Shown here in pieces: positions 44,954 through 55,202 of a stretch of 64,000 nucleotides of DNA. Source of the stretch: an uncultured Paracoccaceae bacterium (GTDB taxonomy: Bacteria > Pseudomonadota > Alphaproteobacteria > Rhodobacterales > Rhodobacteraceae); the NCBI GenBank assembly GCA_943787785.1, contig CALSNT010000006.1, forward strand, positions 124,001 to 188,000, written 5' to 3'. Position 1 is the stretch's first letter, and every line of letters begins with the position of its first letter. Position numbers and translations under genes: made by a program. The notes below the pieces were generated by a model. That model was not told where the DNA came from. It was given only the letters and a program-made list of their open reading frames with translations, and ran no database searches.

Positions 44954-47436
44954 GCGATACTGACGGCAAAAAGACATTGGGCCTGCGTGGCGGGCCGCGT
45001 TCCGGGCAAGTGAAGCAGAGCTTCAGCCACGGACGCACCAAGAATGTCGTGGTCGAAACCAAGCGCAAGCGCGTGGTTATGCCCAAGGCTGCTGCCGGAG
45101 CAACGGCGGGCGCCGCTGCGGTTGCAGCTACGCCCAAGGCCGATCCGTCCAAACGCCCCGCTGGAATTTCGGATGCGGAACTCGAACGCCGCATGAAAGC
45201 ATTGGCCAGCGCCAAGGCGCGCGAGGCCGAAGAGGCCGAAACGCGTGAGGCCGAAGAAAAAGCCCGTGCCGAGGACCGTGAAAAGCGCAAGGCCGAGATC
45301 GAGGCCAAGGAGCGCGAAGAGCAGGAGCGCGAAGAGCGCGCCAAGGCCAAAGCCGAAGAAGATGAGCGCAAACAGCGCGAGGCCGAGGTTGCCAAGGTCA
45401 ATGCCGCCCCGGCTGCACCTGCAGATCCTGCCGCCGCAGCCGCGCCGCGTGGAGGCGCGCCTAAGCCTGCGCCGACTCGCAAGGATCGTGAACGCGAAGA
45501 TCGTGAAAAGCCGAAAACTGCTGGCCGCGACGATTCGCGTCGCACGGGCAAGCTGACGCTGAATCAGGCGCTACGCGGTGGCGAAGGTGGGCGGCAACGC
45601 TCGATGGCTGCGATGAAGCGCAAGCAGGAACGTGCACGCCAGAAGGCGATGGGCGGCCCGGTCGAGCGTGAAAAGGTCGTGCGCAACGTCAACCTGCCCG
45701 AGCTGATTACCGTGCAGGAACTGGCCAACCGGATGGCGGAACGTGTTGCCGACGTGGTCAAATCACTCATGACCAACGGCATCATGGCGACTCAGAACCA
45801 GTCGATTGACGCCGATACTGCCGAACTGATTATCGAAGAATTCGGCCACAAGGTCGTCCGTGTTTCGGACGCCGATGTGGAAGACGTGATTCAGGCTGTC
45901 GAGGACGACGACAAAGACCTCCAGGATCGCCCACCCGTCATCACCGTTATGGGCCACGTCGACCACGGCAAAACGTCGCTGTTGGACGCGATCCGTAAAG
46001 CCAAGGTCGTCTCAGGAGAGGCCGGTGGCATCACCCAGCATATCGGTGCCTATCAGGTCGATCAGGGCGGCATGAAGATGACCTTCCTCGATACACCGGG
46101 CCACGCGGCCTTCACGTCGATGCGGGCACGTGGCGCGCAGGTGACGGATATCGTGGTGCTGGTTGTGGCCGCGGACGATGCGGTCATGCCGCAAACGGTT
46201 GAGGCGATCCGCCATGCGCAGGCCGCCGAGGTCCCGATGATCATCGCGATCAACAAGATGGATCACCCGGAAGCGAACCCAGACAAGGTGCGCACGGACC
46301 TTCTGCAATACGAAGTGATTGTCGAGAAGATGTCCGGTGACGTGCAGGACGTCGAGGTTTCGGCACTGAAGGGCACCGGGCTGGACCAGCTGTTGGAAGC
46401 GATTTCACTGCAATCTGAGATTCTGGAGCTGAAGGCAAACCCGGACCGGGCTGCCAGCGGCGCCGTGATCGAAGCGCAGCTTGATGTGGGCCGTGGCCCG
46501 GTGGCGACTGTTCTGGTGCAGAATGGCACGCTGCGCACCGGCGATATCTTTGTCGTGGGCGAACAGTGGGGCAAAGTCCGCGCGCTAATCGACGACAAGG
46601 GCGACCGGGTGAAAGAGGCGGGGCCATCGGTTCCCGTCGAAGTGCTCGGCCTGAATGGCACGCCTGAAGCGGGCGACGTTCTGAACGTGGTCGATACAGA
46701 AGCCCAGGCCCGCGAGATTGCCGAGTACCGTGAAGCAGCAGCCAAGGACAAACGCGCCGCCGCTGGTGCCGCGACCTCGCTGGAACAGCTGATGGCAAAC
46801 GCCAAGGCGGATGAAGATGTCTCGGAACTTCCGATCCTGGTGAAAGCCGACGTGCAGGGTTCGGCCGAGGCCATCGTTCAGGCGATGGAAAAGATCGGCA
46901 ACGACGAGGTTCGGGTGCGGGTGCTGCATTCCGGCGTCGGCGCGATCACTGAAAGTGACGTCGGTCTGGCCGAAGCCAGCGGCGCGCCGGTGATCGGCTT
47001 CAATGTCCGCGCCAATGCGTCGGCTCGCAATACCGCCAACCAGAAGGGTGTCGAGATCCGCTACTACTCGGTGATCTATGACCTTGTGGATGACGTTAAA
47101 GCCGCCGCGAGTGGCCTGCTGAGCGCCGAAGTGCGTGAGAAGTTCATCGGCTATGCCACAATCAAGGAGGTCTTCAAGGTTTCCGGCGTCGGCATGGTCG
47201 CGGGCTGTCTGGTCACAGAAGGCGTCGCCCGCCGGTCCGCAGGTGTGCGCCTGCTGCGCGACGATGTGGTGATCCACGAAGGCACGCTGAAAACGCTGAA
47301 ACGCTTCAAGGACGAAGTTCCCGAAGTGCAGTCGGGCCAGGAATGCGGCATGGCGTTCGAAAAGTACGAAGACATCCGCGAAGGCGACGTCATCGAGATC
47401 TTCGAGCGTGAAGAGGTTGAGCGGTCGCTGTCGTAG
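44950..47436 (+). CDS. infB: Translation initiation factor IF-2
   Basis: GTPase that brings initiator tRNA to the 30S subunit. It has 828 residues. The N-terminus (about 1-250) is a highly charged Lys/Glu/Ala-rich region with IF2_N-like [22 protein letters not shown]. The G domain starts near 330 with [14 protein letters not shown], then DTPGHAAF and NKMD. The C-terminal domains end in [18 protein letters not shown]. The final gene of the nusA operon, followed by a terminator. Confidence 0.97.
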   Translation: MSDTDGKKTLGLRGGPRSGQVKQSFSHGRTKNVVVETKRKRVVMPKAAAGATAGAAAVAATPKADPSKRPAGISDAELERRMKALASAKAREAEEAETREAEEKARAEDREKRKAEIEAKEREEQEREERAKAKAEEDERKQREAEVAKVNAAPAAPADPAAAAAPRGGAPKPAPTRKDREREDREKPKTAGRDDSRRTGKLTLNQALRGGEGGRQRSMAAMKRKQERARQKAMGGPVEREKVVRNVNLPELITVQELANRMAERVADVVKSLMTNGIMATQNQSIDADTAELIIEEFGHKVVRVSDADVEDVIQAVEDDDKDLQDRPPVITVMGHVDHGKTSLLDAIRKAKVVSGEAGGITQHIGAYQVDQGGMKMTFLDTPGHAAFTSMRARGAQVTDIVVLVVAADDAVMPQTVEAIRHAQAAEVPMIIAINKMDHPEANPDKVRTDLLQYEVIVEKMSGDVQDVEVSALKGTGLDQLLEAISLQSEILELKANPDRAASGAVIEAQLDVGRGPVATVLVQNGTLRTGDIFVVGEQWGKVRALIDDKGDRVKEAGPSVPVEVLGLNGTPEAGDVLNVVDTEAQAREIAEYREAAAKDKRAAAGAATSLEQLMANAKADEDVSELPILVKADVQGSAEAIVQAMEKIGNDEVRVRVLHSGVGAITESDVGLAEASGAPVIGFNVRANASARNTANQKGVEIRYYSVIYDLVDDVKAAASGLLSAEVREKFIGYATIKEVFKVSGVGMVAGCLVTEGVARRSAGVRLLRDDVVIHEGTLKTLKRFKDEVPEVQSGQECGMAFEKYEDIREGDVIEIFEREEVERSLS

Positions 47437-47461
47437 ACACCGTTCCAAAAACTATTCTTAG

Positions 47462-47494
47462 AAGAGGCAGTCCGTTTGGGCGGCCTCTTTTTTT
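47462..47494 (+). terminator. Intrinsic terminator of the rimP-infB operon
   Basis: AGAGGC / GCCTCT stem with an inner GTCC/GGGC pairing, followed by a run of at least seven T; 26 bp after infB. Confidence 0.88.
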
Positions 47495-47569
47495 CCAATC
47501 AATGAGATTGAACTGACCGACCCAAGCCAGCGACCCACTCCTGAGACCCCAGTCAGGAAAGGATGCCCC

Positions 47570-47944
47570 ATGAGCCGTTTCATTGCCGTCGCGCTAATGC
47601 TCGCCGTTGCCTCCAGCGCAATGACCAGCCCGGCCCTTGCCGGACGCGCCGAACGATCTGCCGAAAACCGTGCCAAGGCCGATGCGTGGTGCGAACGCTT
47701 TGTTGCCGACAATCCCGGTGCGGAGTGCACGGTGATGCGCATGGGCGGACTGTGCCCGCGCAGCATGAAAGCCGGAAAAAGGTTCAACAAAATCCGCGCC
47801 AACGGCTACAAAACCTGCGTTAAGGGCAACAAGCTGGGCGGGTTCATCAAGGACATTCACAATCCGAAGAACGCGACCGATCTGTTCATTCGCGGCCAAC
47901 GCGCCTCGGTTCAAGGCCCTGCTGACGCATTGCGCGGAGATTGA
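47570..47944 (+). CDS. Small secreted cysteine-containing protein of unknown function
   Basis: I do not recognise this family. It has 124 residues. A clear signal peptide (MSRFIAVALMLAV..., cleavage near ALAG) precedes a basic mature chain with four cysteines (WCERF, AECTV, GGLCP, KTCVK), a number compatible with two disulfides. It starts shortly after the infB terminator, with AGGAAAGG upstream as a fair ribosome-binding site. Flanked by the nusA operon and the flavin-type oxidase gene. Codon usage fits the host. Confidence 0.7.
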   Translation: MSRFIAVALMLAVASSAMTSPALAGRAERSAENRAKADAWCERFVADNPGAECTVMRMGGLCPRSMKAGKRFNKIRANGYKTCVKGNKLGGFIKDIHNPKNATDLFIRGQRASVQGPADALRGD

Positions 47945-48017
47945 ACCAGCGCCGGGTGATCGCTTGACACCAGCTGCACATGTTCGCACTATGTTCCGAG
48001 AACAACTGGGGGCTGCC

Positions 48018-48566
48018 ATGCCACTCGGCAAGAAACTAAACGGCACCCTGCGGTCGTTCATCGAACGCCAGCCGGTCTTCTTCGTGGCGACTGCTGCAGA
48101 AACCGGGCGGGTCAATTTGTCGCCAAAGGGCGCAGACACCCTGCGCATCCTTGATGACAATCGGATCATGTGGCTGAATCTGTCGGGCAGCGGCAATGAA
48201 ACGGCGGGTCATATACGCGCGTGCAATCGCATGACCTTGATGTTCTGTGCCTTCACGGGTGATGCGCTGATCCTGCGGGTGTACGGGCAGGCAAGCGTGA
48301 TCCATCCGCGCGACGATGGTTGGGCTGATGCCTTGGCCGCTTTTCCGGACCTTGCCGGATCGCGGCAGGTGTTTGATATGATAATCGACGGCGTACAAAC
48401 GTCCTGCGGTACCGGCGTTCCGGTGATGGAACTTGACCACCAACGTCTGCACGAGGAACTGACGCCGTTTTATGCCGACATGGGTCCCGATGGCGTCAAG
48501 GATTATTGGCGACGCAAGAATGTCGAAACTATCGATGGATTTCCCACAGGCCTGTTCGAGGACTGA
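48018..48566 (+). CDS. Pyridoxamine 5'-phosphate oxidase family protein
   Basis: A 182-residue split-barrel flavin-binding-type protein. The N-terminal FIERQPVFFVATAAETGRVNLSPKG is characteristic, followed by RIMWLNLSGSGNETAGHIRACNRMTLMFCAF. This subgroup is not the true PdxH; its activity is unknown. The ATG at 48018 follows GGGGG. A longer frame starting with TTG at 47964 is rejected because that TTG is part of a TTGACA sequence likely to be the -35 element. Convergent with mutT, 3 bp between stops. Confidence 0.85.
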   Translation: MPLGKKLNGTLRSFIERQPVFFVATAAETGRVNLSPKGADTLRILDDNRIMWLNLSGSGNETAGHIRACNRMTLMFCAFTGDALILRVYGQASVIHPRDDGWADALAAFPDLAGSRQVFDMIIDGVQTSCGTGVPVMELDHQRLHEELTPFYADMGPDGVKDYWRRKNVETIDGFPTGLFED

Positions 48567-48569
48567 ACC

Positions 48570-48968
48570 CTAGAGCCAATCGCGCAAAATCGGGATCAAA
48601 GGAAGATCAGCGGGCGGCATCGGATAGTCCCGCATATCCTTCGGGCGCACCCACGCCAGCGTTTGCCCTTCCTGCGCGACTGGCTGGCCCTGCCATTTGC
48701 GGCAGGCGAACAGCGGCATCAGCAGGTGGAAATCCTCGTAAGTGTGGCTGGCGAATGTCAGCGGAGCCAGACAGCTTTCCCAGGTGTCGATGGCCAGCTC
48801 TTCGTGCAACTCCCGGATCAGCGCTGCTTCGGGTCTCTCGCCAGGTTCGACCTTGCCACCCGGAAACTCCCAGAGGCCAGCCATCGATTTGCCTTCTGGG
48901 CGCTGGGCCAGAAGCACTCGGCCATCGACGTCGATCAGCGCGACGGCGGACACCAATAGGGTTTTCAC
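48570..48968 (-). CDS. mutT: 8-oxo-dGTP diphosphatase MutT
   Basis: Hydrolyses oxidised guanine nucleotides to prevent mutations. It has 132 residues from GTG 48968, which overlaps the argJ stop as GTGA. The Nudix box GGKVEPGERPEAALIRELHEELAI is complete, and the preceding AQRPEGKSMAGLWEFPGG is the MutT hallmark. Operon with argJ; this gene pair is common in Rhodobacterales. It complements mutY and mutS in this window. Confidence 0.93.
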   Translation of the reverse strand: MKTLLVSAVALIDVDGRVLLAQRPEGKSMAGLWEFPGGKVEPGERPEAALIRELHEELAIDTWESCLAPLTFASHTYEDFHLLMPLFACRKWQGQPVAQEGQTLAWVRPKDMRDYPMPPADLPLIPILRDWL

Positions 48969-50266
48969 GAGCGGTAGTCGGCGTTGATCGAGATATATCC
49001 GTGGGTCAAATCGCAAGTCCAAATCGTTGCCTCACCGGTGCCGAGGCCCAGGTCGACGGTGATTTCCAGCTCGGCGTTTTTCATATAGGCGGCAGCGGCG
49101 CCTTCGGAATAGTCGGGCGAGACCCAGCCGTTTTCGGCCACAGGATGCGGGCCGAAGCGGATCGCGACGCGGTCCCGATCCGCCTTGGCCCCGGATTTGC
49201 CCAGCGCCATGACAACGCGGCCCCAGTTCGGATCCTCGCCCGCCACCGCCGTTTTCACCAGCGGTGAGTCCGCGATCGCGCGGGCGGCCCGTTTGGCGTC
49301 AGCATTGTCAGCAGCGCCCGACACTTGAACAGCGACAAATTTTGTCGCCCCCTCTCCGTCGCGCACCACCTGATGTGCCAGATCGCGCAGGATACCGTGC
49401 ATCGCATCGCGAAACGCCTCGGACCCAGTCACATCGACGCCGGAAGCACCTGTGGCAGCCACCATCAACGTGTCGGAAGTTGAGGTATCGCTGTCTACCG
49501 TGATCGCGTTAAATGTGGTGTCCGCGAGGGATTCCAGCATCGCCTGAAGCTCAACCTGATCCAGGACTGCATCGGTGAACACATAGGATAGCATCGTCGC
49601 CATATCGGGCGCGATCATGCCCGACCCTTTGGCGAACCCCGCTATCCGCACGGTCTTGCCGCCAATCGAAACCTCTGCCCCGGCGCCTTTTGGAAACGTG
49701 TCCGTCGTCATGATCGCCTTTGCAGCACTGGCGATGTCGTCAGCGCTCAGCTTGTCCTGCAGTTCAGCGATCTTCGCGGTCATCCGCCCATGCGGCAGAG
49801 GCTCTCCGATCACGCCGGTGGAGGCCGAGAAAATGCGCATTTCTGGCAGGGATAGAGCCTTTGCGACTGCTTTGGTCACGATTGCCGTCGCCTCGGTCCC
49901 ATTGCGACCGGTGAAGGCATTGGCGTTGCCAGAATTCACAATGATCGCTGCGCCTTCGTCAGATGATCCACCGATCTTGGCCTGACAATCCAACACCGGA
50001 GCTGACCGTGTGGCGGACCGGGTGAACACCCCGGCAATCGCGCTGCCGGATGTCAGCTCGGCCAGCATTACGTCGTCGCGGTCGGCGTATTTCACACCCG
50101 CCGCAACGGTTGCAAAGCGCACGCCGCCGATCCTTGGCAGGTCCGGGAACACCGACGGGGCAAGCGGCGACACTCCGCCGGTGTGGGTCTGCGCCGCTGC
50201 CAGGTCCGCCTTTAATAGCCTTATTTTGGCTTTCAGCTCAGCGATCTTAGCTTTCTTTTTTCCCAT
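48965..50266 (-). CDS. argJ: Bifunctional ornithine acetyltransferase / N-acetylglutamate synthase ArgJ
   Basis: Recycles the acetyl group in arginine synthesis. It has 433 residues. The autocleavage site lies in GSGMIAPDMATMLSYVFTDA, with the nucleophile Thr after AlaMet-type ATM. The N-terminal VSPLAPSVFP is typical, but the first 30 residues (a Lys-rich, helix-forming MGKKKAKIAELKAKIRLLK segment) extend beyond the usual start. Upstream is the parvulin gene (22 bp away), downstream mutT. A later start is possible but no better ATG exists. Confidence 0.93.
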   Translation of the reverse strand: MGKKKAKIAELKAKIRLLKADLAAAQTHTGGVSPLAPSVFPDLPRIGGVRFATVAAGVKYADRDDVMLAELTSGSAIAGVFTRSATRSAPVLDCQAKIGGSSDEGAAIIVNSGNANAFTGRNGTEATAIVTKAVAKALSLPEMRIFSASTGVIGEPLPHGRMTAKIAELQDKLSADDIASAAKAIMTTDTFPKGAGAEVSIGGKTVRIAGFAKGSGMIAPDMATMLSYVFTDAVLDQVELQAMLESLADTTFNAITVDSDTSTSDTLMVAATGASGVDVTGSEAFRDAMHGILRDLAHQVVRDGEGATKFVAVQVSGAADNADAKRAARAIADSPLVKTAVAGEDPNWGRVVMALGKSGAKADRDRVAIRFGPHPVAENGWVSPDYSEGAAAAYMKNAELEITVDLGLGTGEATIWTCDLTHGYISINADYRS

Positions 50267-50288
50267 GCTTGTTCAACGCCCCGAAAAA

Positions 50289-51140
50289 TCACTCCAAAAG
50301 CGTTGTATCGCCCAGTGCGGCAGGGTCCAGAGTGGTCTTGTCGGTGCGGATGATTTCGGCCGCTTCAACTGCTGCCTCAACAGCTGCCTCGATTGCCAGG
50401 CCACGCAGGTCGTTGGTCAGGGACCCGCGCACCTCCTCCAAACCCGGCTTTGGCTGATCTCGACTGTCGTTGCGCTTGAGGACATGCCAGCCAAACTGAG
50501 TCTTCACCGGACCAGAAATGGCGCCGTCTTCCAGTTCCGTAACAGCCACTTCAAATTCAGGCACCATTGCACCCAACCCGAACCAGCCCAGATTGCCACC
50601 GTTCGGGCCGCTTGGTCCTGTGGACTTCGCACGTGCTGTCTCGGCGAAATCGGCGCCTCCTTCCAGTGTTGCAACTATGGCCTGCGCTTCTTCCTCGGTT
50701 TCGACCAGAATGTGGGACGCGTTGAACTCTGGTACCGGTGCGGCATTTGCAATCGTGTCGTTGTACAGGTCCTGTATCATCTCTTCCGTCACAGCGTCCT
50801 TCCCGGCAGTCAGCAAAGCCTCGTTTGCCATGAGGGCGCGCCTTTCATTCTCCATGACGAGCTCCGAGGTGCGGGACATGTCACCCGCCTGAGAAGCAAG
50901 AGCCTGTTGCTGAATGAGCTGCTCGAGAATGCCGTCGAATAGAACTTCGGCCGGGGCATTTGCATAGTCTGCGGGCAAGCGCGAACGCAGTACGATCATG
51001 TGACCCAGCGTGATCGCCTCGCCGTTCACTGTCGCAACAACGGTGTCGGCATGCGTCCCTTCGGTTTGTGCCAGCGCAGCGGGCGCAGAAATCGCGATCA
51101 GAAGCGCGAGCGCAGGGCCGGCGAGACGATAATGGATCAT
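50289..51140 (-). CDS. Periplasmic parvulin-type peptidyl-prolyl isomerase
   Basis: Folding helper of the PpiC/PrsA type. It has 283 residues from ATG 51140, which follows GGAAGGAAA. A signal peptide (to about 25, ending ALAQ) precedes a helical SurA-like N-terminal region and a rotamase domain: [38 protein letters not shown] and [12 protein letters not shown]. Divergent from secA, suggesting a link to export. Leads the parvulin-argJ-mutT run. Confidence 0.9.
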   Translation of the reverse strand: MIHYRLAGPALALLIAISAPAALAQTEGTHADTVVATVNGEAITLGHMIVLRSRLPADYANAPAEVLFDGILEQLIQQQALASQAGDMSRTSELVMENERRALMANEALLTAGKDAVTEEMIQDLYNDTIANAAPVPEFNASHILVETEEEAQAIVATLEGGADFAETARAKSTGPSGPNGGNLGWFGLGAMVPEFEVAVTELEDGAISGPVKTQFGWHVLKRNDSRDQPKPGLEEVRGSLTNDLRGLAIEAAVEAAVEAAEIIRTDKTTLDPAALGDTTLLE

Positions 51141-51180
51141 GGGATATTTCCTTCCTGGCACTGCCATCTGGCAGGTGGCG

Positions 51181-51209
51181 TTGACACGTTACTTGCGGAA
51201 CCTTACATC
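51181..51209 (+). promoter_or_regulatory. Putative secA promoter
   Basis: TTGACA (51181-51186), 17-bp spacer, TACATC (51204-51209). The predicted 5' leader of about 110 bases is GC-rich with hairpins, for example GCGCCA/TGGCGC near 51240. Confidence 0.65.
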
Positions 51210-51324
51210 GGCCCGAGGCCGGTTATGGGGCCGCCCTAGCGCCACTACTTATGGCGCGCCCCCGTTACGGGCAAGCGCATCCCCAACAACTTCCTGTCAA
51301 GCGCGCAAGACCGTCGGAGAGAAC

Positions 51325-54012
51325 ATGCTGGGTATTGGAACGATTACCAAAAAGGTGTTTGGCACCCCAAACGACCGCCTGATCAAGACGGTGGCGCCGA
51401 TCATCGACCAGATCAACGCGCTTGAGGCGGAGTATGAGGCGTTTAGCGACGACCAGATCAAGGCCAAGACCGAGGAGTTGGCTAAACGGGCCATGGGCGG
51501 CGATAGCCTTGACGACCTTCTGGTGGAGGCCTTCGCCAATTGCCGCGAAGCAGCGCGCCGGGCGCTCGGCCTGCGGGCGTTTGACGTACAGCTGATGGGC
51601 GGCATTTTCCTTCATCGCGGCAACATCGCCGAGATGAAGACAGGTGAGGGCAAAACCCTTGTCGCGACCTTCCCTGCATATCTGAACGCGTTGACGGGCA
51701 AGGGCGTGCATATCGTCACGGTGAACGACTATCTGGTACGGCGCGACGCCGAGTGGATGGGCAAAGTCTTCGGGGCGCTTGGCTTGACCACTGGCGCGGT
51801 TTACCCGCAACAGCCTGACGCTGAGAAAGCGCAGGCCTACGCTGCCGACGTGACTTATGCCACGAATAACGAGCTGGGCTTCGACTATTTGCGCGACAAC
51901 ATGAAATCTGAATTGAAGGACATGCATCAACGTTTCCACAACTTCGCGATTGTGGACGAAGTCGACAGCATCCTGATCGACGAGGCGCGGACCCCACTGG
52001 TTATTTCAGGGCCGGCGCAAGACCGCAGTGAGCTCTACATCACCATCGACAAGGTGATCCCCGATCTGACGGATGAACACTTCAGCCTGGACGAGAAAAC
52101 TCGCAACGTAACCTTCACCGACGAGGGCAATGAGTTTCTGGAAGAACACCTGGCGGCTTCCGGCATCCTGCCGGAAGGGCAGAGCCTCTATGATCCCGAA
52201 AGCACGACCATCGTGCATCACGTCAATCAGGGTTTGCGCGCCCACAAGCTGTTCACCAAGGACAAGGATTACATCGTCCGCGACGGTGAAGTTGTTCTGA
52301 TCGACGAATTCACTGGCCGGATGATGACCGGGCGCCGTCTTTCCGACGGGCTGCATCAGGCGATTGAGGCCAAGGAGAACGTCTCGATTCAACCGGAAAA
52401 CGTCACCTTGGCCAGTGTGACATTTCAGAACTACTTCCGGCTTTATGACAAGCTGGCGGGCATGACCGGCACCGCTGCGACCGAGGCCGAGGAATTCAAG
52501 GAAATCTATGGTCTGGGTGTGGTCGAGATTCCGACTAACCAGGATGTTGCACGGGTGGATGAACATGACGCGGTTTATCGCACCGCGGCCGAAAAATACG
52601 CCGCCATTATCGAAGAAACCAAGAAAGCGCACGAAAAGGGACAGCCGGTTCTGGTCGGCACCACCTCGATTGAGAAATCTGAGGAAATTAGCCGTATTCT
52701 GACCGGCGAGAATATTCCCCACAATGTTTTGAACGCGCGGCAGCACGAGAAGGAAGCGCAGATCATTGCCGATGCGGGCAAGTTCGGCGCGGTGACCATC
52801 GCCACCAACATGGCCGGGCGCGGCACCGATATCCAGCTAGGCGGCAATGTCGAAATGAAAGTGCTGGAGGCGCTGACCGCTGACCCTGAGGCTGACCCGG
52901 AAGAGGTTCGCGCCAAAATCGAGGCCGAACATGCCGACGAAAAAGCCAAGGTTCTTGCGGCTGGCGGGTTGTTCGTTTTGGCATCGGAACGCCACGAAAG
53001 CCGCCGCATCGACAACCAGCTGCGCGGCCGGTCGGGACGGCAGGGTGACCCTGGAAAATCCTCGTTCTTCCTTAGCCTTGAGGACGATCTGATGCGGATT
53101 TTCGGATCCGAGCGACTCGACAAAGTTCTGTCGACCCTGGGGATGAAAGAGGGTGAGGCAATCATTCATCCTTGGGTGAATAAATCGCTGGAGAAGGCGC
53201 AGGCCAAGGTTGAAGGGCGCAACTTCGATATTCGCAAGCAACTGCTGAAATTCGACGACGTGATGAACGAACAACGCAAGGTTATCTTCACTCAGCGGCG
53301 CGACATCATGGAAGCGGAAGAGATTGCCGAGATTGCCGAAGATATGCGCCATCAGGTCATCGACGATGCAGTGGACGAATTTATTCCCGCAAAAACCTAT
53401 GCCGATCAATGGGATGCCGCCGGATTGCATTCGGCAATGGTCGAGCGGGTAAATATCGACACCGACGTCGCCACGTGGATGGAGGAAGACGGCGTCGATG
53501 ACGAGGAAATCCGCGAACGCCTGTGCAAAGCCTCTGACGAAATGATGGCCGCGAAGGCTGCTCAGTTCGGCCCTGAAAATATGCGCTCGATCGAAAAGCA
53601 GATTCTGCTGCAAACTATCGACGCGAAATGGCGTGAGCATTTGCTGACGCTGGAGCACCTGCGCTCGGTCGTGGGATTCCGCGGTTACGCCCAGCGCGAT
53701 CCATTGAATGAGTACAAGAACGAAAGCTTCCAGCTGTTTGAATCAATGCTCGACAGCCTGCGCGCTGATGTAACGCAGAAACTTGGACAAATCCGACCTT
53801 TGAGCCAGGAAGAACAGGCCGAGATGATGCGCCAGATGACTGCACAACAGCAGGCGCAGACCGAGGCTGCCTCGCCAGAGCCGACGCTGGAAGGCGCCGC
53901 GCCCGGGTTTGACGAAGCTGATCCGACGACCTGGGGAAATCCGGGCCGCAATGATGTTTGCCCTTGTGGATCAGGCAAAAAATTCAAGCATTGCCACGGG
54001 CGGCTCGCATAA
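51325..54012 (+). CDS. secA: Preprotein translocase ATPase SecA
   Basis: Motor that pushes proteins through SecYEG. It has 895 residues from ATG 51325 ([18 protein letters not shown]), preceded by GGAGAGAAC. Walker A is KTGEGKT (around 108), Walker B is [16 protein letters not shown], and the PPXD and helical-scaffold regions follow. The C-terminal zinc-binding tail [14 protein letters not shown] is present for SecB binding. Behind a 185-bp divergent gap with the parvulin gene. Confidence 0.98.
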   Translation: MLGIGTITKKVFGTPNDRLIKTVAPIIDQINALEAEYEAFSDDQIKAKTEELAKRAMGGDSLDDLLVEAFANCREAARRALGLRAFDVQLMGGIFLHRGNIAEMKTGEGKTLVATFPAYLNALTGKGVHIVTVNDYLVRRDAEWMGKVFGALGLTTGAVYPQQPDAEKAQAYAADVTYATNNELGFDYLRDNMKSELKDMHQRFHNFAIVDEVDSILIDEARTPLVISGPAQDRSELYITIDKVIPDLTDEHFSLDEKTRNVTFTDEGNEFLEEHLAASGILPEGQSLYDPESTTIVHHVNQGLRAHKLFTKDKDYIVRDGEVVLIDEFTGRMMTGRRLSDGLHQAIEAKENVSIQPENVTLASVTFQNYFRLYDKLAGMTGTAATEAEEFKEIYGLGVVEIPTNQDVARVDEHDAVYRTAAEKYAAIIEETKKAHEKGQPVLVGTTSIEKSEEISRILTGENIPHNVLNARQHEKEAQIIADAGKFGAVTIATNMAGRGTDIQLGGNVEMKVLEALTADPEADPEEVRAKIEAEHADEKAKVLAAGGLFVLASERHESRRIDNQLRGRSGRQGDPGKSSFFLSLEDDLMRIFGSERLDKVLSTLGMKEGEAIIHPWVNKSLEKAQAKVEGRNFDIRKQLLKFDDVMNEQRKVIFTQRRDIMEAEEIAEIAEDMRHQVIDDAVDEFIPAKTYADQWDAAGLHSAMVERVNIDTDVATWMEEDGVDDEEIRERLCKASDEMMAAKAAQFGPENMRSIEKQILLQTIDAKWREHLLTLEHLRSVVGFRGYAQRDPLNEYKNESFQLFESMLDSLRADVTQKLGQIRPLSQEEQAEMMRQMTAQQQAQTEAASPEPTLEGAAPGFDEADPTTWGNPGRNDVCPCGSGKKFKHCHGRLA

Positions 54013-54214
54013 CGGCCAAAACCGGGCGAGATTGTGACGGAATCAAGGCGGTCTATGGGGCCGCCACAACTCCTGCGGCGCGACGGCTGGAAGGGCTACC
54101 ACATCTGCGATTTGCCTGACACCGAACTGCAACAGGCCGGGCCTTAGGTTTGGCCTAATCCATTGCTATTGTTTCCATTATCGAACATATCGGGTTTTTA
54201 CGACGGAGGCAGCG

Positions 54215-55180
54215 ATGAACAACAAAAAGCGCGCTGTAACTATCGGGCTGATTGCATCGGCCATCCTGGGGGCAGGTTACGCAATTCAAAAACAACCCGC
54301 ACTGGCGTCAGTGCTGGGATATCAGAACGCTGGGCTTGATGCTCAGTTTGGCAGTGTGGCCTACACTGCGGGCGAGTCTGCGCAGGCTGGGTCTTTGCCG
54401 CGACCACCAAGGGACATGCGCCCACCCCTGCAGCCGGCCAATCGCCCGCTTGTCGTGCGGGCACTGCCTGTCGCCTCGCACGCTAGTTTAACCGTTCTGG
54501 GCGAGACGGATAACACAGGCCGGGCCTGTGGTCCGGCGCTGGATGCTGTTTTGATTGACGGAGCAATTGCATTGCTGGCGCTGGAGGCACCCTGCAATCC
54601 GGGCGCGCGGGTCGACATTCGCCACAGCGGGCTGGAATTTTCAGGTCGCACCGATGCGGATGGTCGATACAGTACGGCTGTTCCAGCCTTGACGATACTG
54701 GCGACATTCGAGGCCTTTGTTGGAACTCAGCATGCCCAAGTGACGATTGCTGCGCCGGATGCCGCCAATATGCGTCGGGTTGCCGTTCAGTGGCAAGGCG
54801 ACGCCGGGCTAGGCTTGCACGCGCTGGAATTCGGAGCGGTTGAGGGCGGGCCGGGCCATGTTTGGGGTCAAGCTCCCGGACGGCTCTGGGCTGGAGGTGG
54901 CACACTGATGCGGCTGGGGCGAGCCGACCTGGCGCTGGCCGAGGTCTATAGCTTTCCTGCCAATGCAACTGAACGTAACGGTGATGTCGACGTCAGTGTC
55001 CAGGCCGATGTAAATGACAGGACCTGCGGACGCCTCATCGAAGGGCGGGCGATTCAGACACAGATCGAAGGAATTCCTGTCGTTAGCGATCTCAGGCTGG
55101 AAATGCCGCAATGCGATGCGGAAGGCGGCATTCCGGTGTTGAAAAAATCCATCGGAACCATAAAGATCGCGGCGAACTGA
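54215..55180 (+). CDS. Secreted protein of unknown function (Rhodobacterales type)
   Basis: I do not recognise a known function. It has 321 residues. An N-terminal hydrophobic segment (about 8-25) looks like a signal anchor or signal peptide. A Pro-rich stretch (60-75) precedes two similar beta-rich parts; the first contains SGRTDADGRYSTAVPAL, reminiscent of carboxypeptidase-regulatory-like folds. Four cysteines (GRACGP, APCNPG, RTCGRL, MPQCDA) could form two disulfides. It precedes the OmpA-fusion gene by 22 bp, so the two are probably one operon, downstream of secA. Confidence 0.75.
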   Translation: MNNKKRAVTIGLIASAILGAGYAIQKQPALASVLGYQNAGLDAQFGSVAYTAGESAQAGSLPRPPRDMRPPLQPANRPLVVRALPVASHASLTVLGETDNTGRACGPALDAVLIDGAIALLALEAPCNPGARVDIRHSGLEFSGRTDADGRYSTAVPALTILATFEAFVGTQHAQVTIAAPDAANMRRVAVQWQGDAGLGLHALEFGAVEGGPGHVWGQAPGRLWAGGGTLMRLGRADLALAEVYSFPANATERNGDVDVSVQADVNDRTCGRLIEGRAIQTQIEGIPVVSDLRLEMPQCDAEGGIPVLKKSIGTIKIAAN

Positions 55181-55202
55181 CCACGTCGGACCGGAACGAT
55201 CC

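Noticed and set aside
47964-48017. A TTG start of the 48.0-kb oxidase family gene at 47964
   Set aside because: This TTG belongs to a TTGACA sequence that looks like a -35 element; the ATG at 48018 has a ribosome-binding site.
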